From Litoditis marina (taxonomy: Eukaryota; Nematoda; Chromadorea; Rhabditida; Rhabditidae), in NCBI GenBank assembly GCA_964036275.1, contig OZ038436.1:14411904-14475903 (forward strand): 64,000 nt of DNA. The letters run 5' to 3'. A program made the translations under genes and the position numbers. Below the pieces are notes generated by a model. The model saw only the letters and a list, made by a program, of their open reading frames with translations, had not been told where the DNA came from and made no database searches. Shown here in pieces: positions 54,201-64,000 of the stretch (position 1 is its first letter; every line of letters begins with the position of its first letter).

Positions 54201-56271
54201 ATGCACGGCGGTCTCTCCCCCAAACTGCGGTCGTTGGATCAGTTGCGTCAGATTACTCGCCCCATCGATCCACCCAATCCCTCCCTTCATATCGATCTGT
54301 TGTGGGCAGATCCGGATGCTGGAACCAAGGTGCGATCAAATCTTCGTTGTACTTTGATCTCAGTTCAAGCCAAAACATACGATGTTCGACCGAAAAAGTA
54401 ACGAGATCAAACGACAAACACAGTGTGATAGGGTCTCAGAACAAGCGTCGTTGACAAACTGTAAATTACTGTTTATACAGCGTGGCTGTCATGGATATTG
54501 ATTTTTCCCCCGTCGTCTGACGTCTCTTCGGGGTACACTATATCTCTAGATTTGTTGCAATACAGTTTCGAACAACCGCGAATTTGTAATTAACAGCCTA
54601 TGAGATACACCGTGTAGGTTTGCGTTGAAAAAGGCGAACCAGTGCACGTTGGCCAGTCTCACCTGAACTAATCAGTGTTTTCCAGATAAAACATTTGTTT
54701 TGCAAATGTTTTCACCAGATTGAGTGCAATAAGGGTGGAAAATTACGTTTGAAATTTATATTTGTTGAGAAACAGCCTAAGAATTTCATTGGCACGCTAC
54801 CAAATTCAGGCCAGGTTGAATCTTCATCAAGTTCGAAACTTGGGCATCTATTAAAAAAACTTGGCGTTTGACTGTCTTTCTTCCAGGGCTGGCAGTCGAA
54901 CACTCGTGGAGTCTCCTATGTCTTTGGACAAGATGTACTCCAGGACGTACTGAACCAACTCGATATCGATCTCATTGCCAGAGCACATCAGGTATATTTG
55001 TAAACTTTTCATTTGGTATGACCTACCAGTCATTTTCACGTAAATCGTGAACCAACATAGGCACAGCGCATTTTATCGCATTTTCTCGAAGTCGGAGGTT
55101 CAGACGATTCATGTGACCATGAAACGGCATGTAAATCAATGAGCAGACCGGCTATGACCTATGACAGTCTGCGTATCTCTGCTCTGCATACTCTCTCGTT
55201 GATACCCTACAAAAGGCCAATTGACTTAGGATTGACTGCGTAGAAAAATACAGTAACCACAAAATTTTCCAGGTGGTTCAAGACGGCTATGAGTTTTTCG
55301 GAAACAAGAAGCTGGTGACTATTTTCTCGGCCCCGCATTATTGCGGCCAATTCGACAATGCGGCAGCCATGATGAATGTAGACGAAAGCCTCGTCTGCTC
55401 TTTCCACGTGAGAATATACATTCTTGATTACCGTAGTCCTATACGACCTATCAAGTATATTCCCAATCATACCTGGAGTTGGAGTTTGATCTGCATACAC
55501 AGCAGATATTGCAACCGTTGACAGAAACAGAGTACAGCCAAACTACAGATATTGAAAATCATTCCGACAACCAACGTCTCAGTCAACTTTTGTCTGAGCT
55601 ATTATATTATATTGGATACTCATACAATATTGGAGAGAAATTAATTCACGATTTGTGTCTCAAAAACTCGAAGCTTCACAAACTGATAAAAGTAGACCGG
55701 GGAAAATTGAAGTATCGTTACCACTTTAGTTGAGTTCCCCCCGTAGCACTTCAACCCCCCACCCAAGCTAAAACCTGAAAATCTAGGAGAGGGGGGGGGG
55801 GTCAAAATTCAACTTCGACATTTACTATTTACCCCCCACTTGGGTCGGCGGGGGGTAGAACTTCAATGGTGGGGGGTCAAACTTCAACGAGTGGGGGGCT
55901 GCTAAACTTCAATACCGGAAATGTTTACTTTTTACCCCCCACCCTCAAACTTTTGTATTGCAGGTGATAAATTGGATTATAACCCCCCGGTGGGGGGGGG
56001 GTCAAACTACAATTCCCCAAACGCAATATAAATTCAGAAAGGTGGGGGGTAAAAAGTCAATGTTCCCGTAGACCGAACTCTGACCATCGTACAAAAACTA
56101 GTCGGAAGTTCAATAACCCCTACCAGTAACAACGATCAGCCACATTCTTTGAATAAGGTAAATGAACACAAACAAACTTTGAAAAAATACAGGTGAACTG
56201 AATAGTTTCTTTTTCAGATTATGCGTCCGACCACGAAGCTGAGCAAAGTGACCGCGAGAGGAGCTGCTTAG
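51234..56271 (+). CDS. PP1-type serine/threonine phosphatase (GSP-3/4-like) with duplicated exons
   Basis: Metallophosphatase of the PPP family, PP1 class. Exons: 51234-51352, 51753-51835, 52424-52545, 52835-52963, 53292-53474, then an exact second copy of the last two (53690-53818, 54147-54329), 54887-54991, 55273-55407, 56218-56271. One exon set gives 309 aa, the usual PP1 length; both sets in series stay in frame and give 413 aa. Motifs: GDTHGQF (usual GDIHGQ), [42 protein letters not shown] and [16 protein letters not shown]. Metal and catalytic Asp, Asn and His residues are present. The C-tail is short and basic, lacking a TPPR-type site. Divergent positions ([20 protein letters not shown]) and the MSP neighbours point to the sperm PP1 branch (GSP-3/4 in C. 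elegans). The ATG follows a CTCTAG acceptor. Which exon set is used is unknown. Confidence 0.93.
51500..51635. repeat. family B element in phosphatase intron 1
   Basis: TCGTTGTAGTTTGATTCCGA ... GGAATTAAACTACAAACACG, followed by the tail AGAGGCTTGCTTTGGAAAAA; one of the longest copies. Confidence 0.8.
51841..52037. repeat. family C element, copy 2, in phosphatase intron 2
   Basis: 197 bp, the same orientation and length as 18554-18750, with about a dozen substitutions and no gaps. Starts five bases after the donor at 51836. Confidence 0.87.
52095..52235. repeat. family B element in phosphatase intron 2
   Basis: ACTTGTAGTTTGATCTCTAT ... CGGGATCAAACTACAAATAC, followed by GGGGCAACGTACGTCGTA. 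Confidence 0.8.
52791..54500 (+). repeat. exact 855-bp tandem duplication inside the phosphatase gene
   Basis: 52791-53645 and 53646-54500 appear identical base for base, including introns and family B fragments (53030 and 53490 in copy 1, repeated 855 bp later). A short word, TTGATTTTT, occurs at the start, at the junction and at the end, so the breakpoints share about 9 bp of homology. Each copy holds two whole exons (43 and 61 codons), both phase 0. Confidence 0.95.
55479..55733 (+). other. unexplained open frame in phosphatase intron 7
   Basis: An 84-residue frame with a plausible helical composition ([20 protein letters not shown] region) lies wholly within an intron. It ends just before the J element and has no recognised domain. 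It may be a fragment of a transposon protein or chance. Confidence 0.3.
55858..56067. repeat. family J G/C-run repeat, copy 2, in phosphatase intron 7
   Basis: Matches 41701-41908 over its whole length with few differences. Preceded by more G and C runs (55735-55857) that may belong to the same larger element. Confidence 0.85.
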
Positions 56272-57110
56272 TCGACAGAAATCGAAGGATTTCTCATATT
56301 TCAATGATTCAATGCATGCTTTGTGTATTTTTTCGACTTCTCATGAAACAATTGGAGATTTTGTTGATACTGTTGTGCGAGTGGCCACATGAAAATGAGT
56401 GATATTGTTGCATACATCCAGACACACAAAACAATATGAGGTCAAATATCACAGGGATCAAATGCATCGTCGAAATTTTTGGTGGGAAAGATAGCGTACA
56501 TGTTGAAGTATATTTTGTGTATGACAACTCAAAAAACTATCGCGTTGAAAATCGCTGATATCAGTCTGATATGTCCAGATAACAGCAACAAGCCGTTAAA
56601 CAGTAGAATTTATAAACGATTTGTATTACTGCTCTGTTTATTTTAGTTCAATAGTATGAATAACATCGAAAAACAATGAAAAACAGTCGTCAGGAATTTC
56701 AAAATTGTACGGTAGGACCCCATGTAGCAATGAAAAACACTATCACACGGTGAGCATTGCCTCATTAAACCTGCTCCAGCGGCCACGAACCGCACCTCTG
56801 CAACCGAAAATCGGCGCGCGTTGCGGTCGCTGCCACATCATTTTGCTTGCATTAATTCATTCGATAGTTGATTATTTATTTTTTACCGTTTGAAATACAC
56901 TTAATTCAATGGCTTTCGGGATGTGAACACTTCTGTTGTTCGTTTAATTTGTGTATTTATTGATTTTGGAAATATGTGTATGTATTGAGTTTGTCACAAA
57001 CAACAAACTTTATTCAACTTTATTCATGTTCGAATGATGAGGTCACTTTCAGATTAATGTATTGATAAGTCATTCTGAGGGTCATATCAGAATTTTATTA
57101 GCTTGAAGAA
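56272..57110. other. gap between the phosphatase and coiled-coil genes
   Basis: AT-rich with no repeats recognised. An AG acceptor (ATATCAG, ends 57090) 20 bases before the next ATG may be a trans-splice or 5' UTR splice site. No clear poly(A) signal for the phosphatase was picked out. Confidence 0.5.
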
Positions 57111-60100
57111 ATGACTGTGCCTGCCGAAGTTGCCTTTTTCACCGAGCGTCTTGCTCACAAGGAACAGGAGTTGAACGTAAGTTTGTTTCTTCTTCATTCT
57201 CACTCTCTTTCCTGCAAATCTGTACCGTAAAATGCGTGCTTTTTCGTTGTTTTGTAGTAGATACATAGAAAGGAAAGTATTTCACTCGTCATGAGTCACA
57301 TATCGGGATAAGATGAGGCGATAAACAAGCTCTGATCTGTCATCGTTTCGATGTGTTAAATATTGTTGTCCTTGCTGCATCCTACATTCACTGATTTACT
57401 CACGATGTCTGTTTGTTCTCACATAATTATGTGAGAACTGTGTCAAGCTGGAATAGCATTGTAGAGAAACTCAATTTCACGGTTCTTCGCCGTTTACTTC
57501 TCTGCTTAGGATCCTTTGAGGCAGCAGGTAAGATTTGGGGTAGAGACAAAACACACCACTTTTTGTTTCTCAGCTTTTTGTTATTCGCCCATGTCTTTGT
57601 CTGAGCTCTAAGTGATTCATCTTTTATAATTTGTCTCTTTAATAATCACCTGTTTTAGGAAGTTCAAGCCGCCTTCAATAAATATAAACTAAAGCACAAA
57701 TGCAAGTTGGATCAGCTCAAAAAGGATGTGAATGCTTACTGTACACAGAATGGCATCCCTGTGAAGGAGAAAGAGGTTCGTGATGTGTTGATTTAACATG
57801 AGGTGATGTGTTGATTTAACATGAGGTGATGTGTTGATAACTGTTACAATACTTATGGTACAATGTATCTTACAAACAAGTAGTAGTGATTGAGGTACTG
57901 CGCGCAATCATACTTTGACAACTTTCGCGAAACTAAAACGCCAGAAATGTTTGACACATTTTGGAAAATATGGTCATTTTTGATAGAATCACGTCGAATT
58001 TGACCATTGACAAATTGACCTTTTCTACTCGAAAAAGCGGTAGCGCTAGATTACTGGAATCTGAAACTATACGTGAAATAAATAAAACATCCCAGCCTAC
58101 CAAGTATTTTATTTGGTCGTTCATTTTCTCGTTCGATATCGCTATAAAGATGTGCGCAACATGGTAAATTATATTCTGTTTACTATCTTTTTTGCAGAAT
58201 AGCGCTCTATTGCTGATTCGATTGACTGAAACTGAGTTGGCCCTAGAAGAATCGCGAAATCAGGCAGAACAACTTCACCTCGAATTGAGTCGAAGACAGA
58301 CTATTTTGAATGATCATGTCATATTGACAAAGGTTAGTGACGACTTTTTGCGTTCCCGTTCGTAGTCACATAATGGTACGAAAAGTAACCCGTCGCAGTG
58401 TTACTTGGTACTTCCTCCTTGTTGTCGCTTCGAGTATCTTGTGAATTCTCACAATACTCAGTTCAGAAGAGTTGTTATCATCAACTCATCGTTCAGAACG
58501 TATCTTCAATTGATTACTAACTAACATACTTAGCATGCGTGATGCGTATTAAACAATCCGTATCATTCGATTTTTTTTGGTTAGTTCTAAGCAGGACGAC
58601 ACCGTTTGATTTGGAATGTCATGAGACAATGGGCTTTTTTGTAATTATTCTATAATACAAATAAGACAATTTATTTTTACAGAACTTGGAAGAACAAATT
58701 AAATCAATGTCTCCCATGCGAGAATCGGAACTGGAGGAAAGAAAACAGAACAGCAAACATATTGACCTGGACGGAATACAACAGCAGATGATGTATAAGG
58801 TAGATCAAGTAAATATGATACTGTCAAACGTACTCCAATAAAGTGGTCCATATAGCAACAAAAGGCTCTCTTTTCGCCAAGTTTGGGAGAAGTTGTCTAG
58901 TTCTGATGCAATCCCATGAATTTGAATTTTCACGTCATAATATAGAGAAACGGGCTCCTTTTTGTAGAATAGTCGTACCTTACTGGTGTGTGCTGTTCAG
59001 CTGTATGTGTGTAGTAAAGACACACAATATAGAAATGTTCTTCGAAATAAGTTTTTCGATTGAAACACGTTTTGTGTAAACTGATTTCATTTCCCAAATA
59101 ATATTCACAACAAACTTGCATCGCTGTTACAGGACGAACGGATTGTTGAGCTCAATAATGTTATTCTGGACAAGGAGAGACAGATTTTGGATCTTCAAGT
59201 AAGATTTTATGTAAATTGAATCGACATCGTTTCCTGGTCATTTGTCTCATTTCTATATAGTGAAAAGAGAACCATACGTGAACTAGTGCCGAATCGGACA
59301 TGAACCCGAGTAAGTGTGTGTGTGATTCTAAGAACAATTAATTGTAATTCTGCATAGAATCTTGCGCATTACCTCCCAAAGTGAATAGGTTTGGTTCGAA
59401 ATCAGGCAAAAATTGAGCATCAGTCAATATAAAAATAAGGGGTATTTCACGTATGATGACTGCGAAGAGATTTCTGTCTTTCCAGGAAATGTGTCGCGAA
59501 CAAGGAGAAGTAGCTGATGTCAAGAGCCAGGCGATGCGAATTGTTCAGAGAAAGTTCGAAGTATGTTTAAAGAAATTCCAATAATTACAAAAGGTTTAAA
59601 TGGTTATTATTATTTTATCCTCCAAGGAGGAATCAATCCTAGTTGTTTGGTTGTTAAAACCGAAACTGCGTGAAACATTGCTTCAAAGCTTATCATATTT
59701 TTCGATTTCGGCATAAAGGGAGCCCCTTTTTCGATTGTTCTGCCGATTCTGTTCGGTTTTAAACACGTGCAAGGGTGCAAGTTAATGATTTTGCATCATA
59801 AATAGGCAAATTTTCTCGTTATGGGCAAAAAGGAGCCCCTTTTGCTGGCTATTCGGACAGCCTCACTGGAGTATGTCCACTGTATTATAGGTACCCCGCT
59901 ACCCCGTCAAACTCGCGGTGATCCATTCACATTTTCGGCACTTTTCTGGAACTTACGCTCGTTTATTACTCGAAAAGCGACAGACGAGAGAAATATTCAC
60001 TTTTGTATTAGTATATAATGCCCCTTTTTAGGGTTTCGTACGTTCATTTTAGTTGCATTGTCATTGAACTATTTTACCTATGCTCATTATTTGGCCATTT

Positions 60101-61076
60101 GGACAGCCTAACACCTAACTGTTATTTGGTCGACACTCATTAAATTTGAAACAAAACTGGAAAATTGAAATTCTTCACAGTTTACAATAGTAATGTGCTT
60201 TGTAAAGGAAATGGAGACCCGGGGTCGTCGTGAGGTGGGAACCGAGACTGACTCCTCCCTCTGGCATCGCGGACGGGAACGCGACATCCCACTGAAGACA
60301 GCCGCCCGCAGCTCCTCTCCCGGACATGCTGTAGCCAACAGAAGTTGGTTCATTTCGTATGAGGCGACTTTGTTGTAGCATACACTAGCCATACGTAAAA
60401 TACTATCCTATTTTGATATTGACTGATGCTCACTTTGGCCCGATTGCCATCCAGGCATGCTCACGTTTTGGGGTAATGTTGAAGATTCGTGGTAAAATTA
60501 CAACTTTTTCGTGTTTTTGAATGGCATATGCTCACTTTTTGTGGTTGTTCATGCTCACTTTTTTCGACCTGATGTAAACCTTTTTTACGTATGACACTAG
60601 CTGACTTTTTCGAGCGGCCCTTTCTCCATGAGATCCGATTTTTTAGAATAGGGCCCCCCCTTACCTACTTTTATAACCCCAATGTTTGAGTCACGATGTT
60701 TCAAAGTTCAATTCATACATGAGGCGACTTTGTTGTACGCAAAAATCAATTGAAAATCAGGTGTTTATCTTGGTAACCAAACTACAAAACAGGGTGGGAG
60801 ATTAGATCTGGGTTCCACCAGTACAATGCGTCGATTGTGAAAAGAAGTGGGTGATTCAATAGAGCAGTCAACAAAGTCGCCCTATTTTGTTCATTTCAAG
60901 AAGCGTTTATACATGGGTATGTTTCCAGGTTCGACTGGTGCCGGTTCACCGCCGCCTCTTGATCCTAGTGAGGCGGAGGAGAGATTCGGGACCTCGAGAG
61001 ACTACGAAGACGAACTCCCCGGAACATCATACAGAGTTGGTTTGGTTTCTACCCTCTTTCTATCTCTTACTCTCTT

Positions 61077-61129
<53 letters not shown>

Positions 61130-61249
61130 GCTCTCTAACACCGTTCAGCTGTCCTTACAGTCTTTCTCAGAAAGAGAGAGAGAGTAGAGTCCCGTACTCT
61201 TTTTTTCTTTTACTCGTTTCTATCCCCTCCGTCAGTCTCACCCACCGTG

Positions 61250-61280
<31 letters not shown>

Positions 61281-63882
61281 ATCTCTCTCTCTCTCTTTCT
61301 GTCTCAATCTCTCTCTCCCCATTATCATTCCTATATGTATCTTCATTACCGCTCCTCTCTTTTTTTCTATTCTTGCTCTTTCTGACACCTATTTTATATA
61401 TTTTCCAGACTCGTAGTTTCAGGGTGATAATCTAGACAGTGATGCCATTCTGCGCAAGAAACAACGCAAAAAGGTGACCTTTGATCTACCGCCCTCAGCC
61501 GCTGCACCTCTTGGACAGCCAGAACAAAGGTATTTTTCAAACTTCCTTTACAAACAGGGGAGGGCAGATCTGGCTTGGCAAACCAATAAAGTCAAGGAGG
61601 GGGGTCGTTTTTGGTCCAGAGGGAGTGGAAAGCTGCACGTTTTTAGCAGCCAGAACGAAACTTTCTTCGAAATTTCCCGTTTATTTGTTGAAATTTGACT
61701 TCTTTCATTTTTCCAAAGGGAGGGGGGGTTGTATTGGACTCTACGTCAAACCATTCTCTGCCCGCCCCTGTTTACAAATAAGAGTGAAAGCTCTGATTTA
61801 ATACAGTTACAGTGTGAACGAATAGTCAAGAGAAAGAAGGTCGAAATGAAACACCAGTAAAGTTGTCCGAATAGTCAGAAAAATTCGGAAAACGGACTAC
61901 TTTTTCGCCGAAATCAAGAAAATCGGTCTACTTTTGATGGAAAAATCATAAATTTTCACGTGTTCACATCTAAAACAGACTACTTTTTGACGCTTAGTCG
62001 CACCTTACTGGTATTTGGTCGAAATTGGTACGTTTCGCCTTTACCCCAAGTTGACTCTCTTTTCTCGCTACGACGCTAGCATGATGTTTCATGCACGTAT
62101 AATCTTCAAAGTTGGTGTATGCACATGTTCATACAGATGCGAACTACTATTTGTACTAATACCGAAACCACGACGAGCGGAATGTATTGTGATTAGCATA
62201 TTTAGTGACAGCTAGTATTTTGCGCGGCTGGAAATGTAGCCTTTCCGCAATAGGCAATACTATACGCGCTATTGTGATAAATTCATCTATATTCTTGTTA
62301 TTTTACGTTTCCTTTTAAATTTCAGATGGCAGCTCGATAATTCGACCTTGTCAATAACTCGCAATTTCAAACTCGATGAAGCCTGTCATTTCTATTTCAA
62401 GTTAGTAGATTCACAACATAGGTATGATACTAAATGGTCGTTTCAGAAATGAGGTGACGGAAAGTCTGAAGAGTGATCTGTTGCGAGTTTCGGAAGAGAA
62501 TGCGGAGCTTCGAAGACGTGTGGAAGAACAAACTCTGAACATGAACATTTATGAACAGAGACTGACTGAAGTGAGTTTATTCACTATATTTCAGTATCTT
62601 CTGAATTGTTTCTATTATTCTTTGTGTCAGCTCAGAATGACAAAGAAGAAATTATCACGTCGAAATCTCCATTATTATTCATTCATTTATCTACATTCAA
62701 AGAATGTGGTACTCGCTCGTCAGAGAAAGGGTAGAAAACTAGATAGAAATAATTAAAGCCATATGATTTTGAATTGTTTACGCTCGCTGTTGGTGCGATG
62801 TTGTATCGGAGAGGGTGGAAACATTGATTATTCGGGCAACCACCTTTCTGGGACTATAGATGTAAAGTTGTAAAACGTAGCACACTTTTGCAAGTTTACT
62901 CAGTTAATGTTCTAACCCTTATCTTCAGTCTGACTCGAATGTGGCTCGTCTGCTGAAGGAGAGTAAGAATACGACGTTGAAAGCGAGGGCCGTCGCCCAG
63001 GGAAGAATTCGAGATCTCGAGGACCGAATGGCCGATCTGAACAACCAGAATTCGAAACAGGTTTCATTTTATTTTAATTTTCTACAATACACATATTGTC
63101 AATATCAACCGCCATATTGACAGCTTATGTGGTCCGTCGTACAGATACCACGGAGTGAAGCGACAGCCGAAAGCTAACCACTTGACCGTAGACTGCAGTT
63201 TTATCACCTTTTGGTTATGTCGCTTCACTTGAAAACCTTGGTTGCTACTTTTGAAATCTTTCGGACCTACAGTGATTATGTTTGTGACTGAACCTATGGT
63301 CGTAATGTCTACGGTAAAATAGCCGGTTAAGCTAATTGAGAGAAGTTTTGTCTGTCACAACGGCTTTAGCAGATGAATTGCACTTTTCTAGTTTTTGATT
63401 TGGTGAATTTCCATTTGGTAGACCTTGACTGAAGTTTTTCAGTTGGATCGGTTGCAAACGGAGATCGAGACTCTTCGAAGTACCAGAGAATGGGAGATCG
63501 AGCAGAATGGTCAGCTGCGAGAACAATTGACTCATCTGAGGTGATTAAGGGAACCTGGAAACAATCAGTTTAGGTTGTGAGGTGTGAGGAGAGAGTGTAA
63601 GCGGCTATACAGTTCCGTTTTCAGTAATGATGTAATTATTTGTTGTCTGTGGGTCAGTTGAGTATAGCCAGTCTGTTGCAGATGAGTGGTTATCTTTGAA
63701 GAAGTTTCATTACGTACGATAGTGTTATGCTGTTTCAATAGTATTAATTTACCCACAATTATAAATTGTAGAATCTTGTTTGGAACATACACTTTCCCAC
63801 CATTTTTTTCAGAGAAAAGACTCACAAGTTGACGGAAGAACTCGATGCCAGTGAGAAGGCGAACAGATCTTTGGATTCGAAG
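57111..63882 (+). CDS. coiled-coil protein, 3' end beyond the window
   Basis: Function not recognised. Exons: 57111-57176, 57659-57775, 58198-58332, 58683-58799, 59133-59198, 59486-59560, 60181-60343 (or from 60208), 60929-61035, 61423-61529, 62326-62400, 62447-62570, 62929-63060, 63443-63540, 63813-63882 and onward; frame is kept through all joins, giving about 484 residues so far. The first 190 residues and those after about 345 are rich in Glu, Lys, Gln and Leu with heptad-like spacing (LLLIRLTETELALEESRN; LLRVSEENAELRRRVEEQ), so two long coiled coils. The region between is Pro/Ser-rich and basic (SPPPLDPSEAEE; RKKQRKKVTFDLPP). No motor, GRIP or kinase motif is seen. Such proteins are often structural or tethering factors at centrosomes, cilia or Golgi, but nothing here decides. 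Confidence 0.85.
60420..60600. repeat. degenerate ATGCTCACTTTT repeats in coiled-coil gene intron 7
   Basis: ATGCTCACTTTGG, ATGCTCACGTTTTGG, ATGCTCACTTTTTG and ATGCTCACTTTTTTC recur. GAGGCGACTTTGTTGTA occurs at 60361 and again at 60722. Confidence 0.65.
61068..61320. repeat. TC microsatellite in coiled-coil gene intron 8
   Basis: Long uninterrupted CT runs (about 61079-61127) and broken runs to 61320. Apparent Ser/Leu-rich frames across it are artefacts of the repeat. Confidence 0.92.
61548..61778. mobile_element. inverted-repeat (MITE-like) element in coiled-coil gene intron 9
   Basis: Ends TTTACAAACAGGGGAGGGCA and, inverted, TTTGTAAACAGGGGCGGGCA, about 230 bp apart. The left end begins within 20 bases of the donor at 61530. 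Confidence 0.75.
63134..63206 (-). other. weak tRNA-like module in coiled-coil gene intron 12
   Basis: The minus strand reads ACGGTCAAGTGGTTAGC, an A-box-like stretch, but the B-box position is degenerate. GTGAAGCGAC recurs inverted at 63217-63232, so this is probably an old hairpin repeat. Confidence 0.35.
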
Positions 63883-64000
63883 GTAAACTAAAATGAACTA
63901 GTAGAATCGAAGAATATAAAAAAAAATGTTCTTGAGTCGCCATTTGTTTTGATTAGAGATTGATCTATTTAGAAGTTTGTTCTTGAATATGAAGAATCAA

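Noticed and set aside
60847..61435. a Ser/Leu-rich transmembrane protein
   Set aside because: It is a read through an exon into a TC microsatellite; the hydrophobic look comes from CTCTCT codons.

Overview
This is a nuclear fragment of a nematode genome. Two genes (40236-40839 and 50092-50746, both minus strand) encode 127-residue proteins that read as major sperm protein (MSP), a family of nematode sperm. Gene structure agrees: there are many short exons, nearly all introns are GT...TTTCAG, and several start codons sit just 3' of a lone TTTCAG-type acceptor, as expected for spliced-leader trans-splicing. MSP genes with an intron and a 33-exon PLC gene argue against C. elegans itself. I cannot name the species.

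Layout. 1-4505 is non-coding and repeat-bearing. 4506-20602 (+) is a complete phospholipase C gamma gene (PLC-3 type; 33 exons, 1332 aa). 20603-24030 holds only transposon remains, including a 1.1 kb inverted-repeat element with tRNA-like modules. 24031-34920 (-) is a complete 24-exon ubiquitin-specific protease with a MYND zinc finger inside the catalytic domain, like USP19 (966 aa). 34921-40235 has no recognisable gene but holds a 1.5 kb fold-back element built of oppositely oriented satellite arrays. 40236-56271 looks like a sperm-gene neighbourhood: MSP (-), an SH2-tyrosine kinase of the short SPE-8/FER-like type (+, 42192-48381), a second MSP (-), and a PP1-type phosphatase (+, 51234-56271) resembling GSP-3/GSP-4. 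From 57111 to the window edge runs a coiled-coil protein gene (+), cut off at the 3' side.

How the genes could work together: MSP filaments drive crawling of nematode sperm, SPE-8-group kinases act in sperm activation, and GSP-3/4 phosphatases control MSP dynamics in C. elegans. Their grouping here is seen in the sequence; that they share sperm expression is inference.

Most notable points: (1) the phosphatase gene carries an exact in-frame tandem duplication of 855 bp covering two catalytic exons; (2) at least seven short repeat families fill introns and gaps, and many copies end within 1-32 nt of a splice site; (3) several elements contain tRNA-like A/B-box modules, and in one family different tRNA-like modules sit inside the same outer shell; (4) a decayed adenain-like protease, probably from a Maverick/Polinton, lies at 49563-49985. 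All exon coordinates were read by eye from splice consensus and frame continuity.
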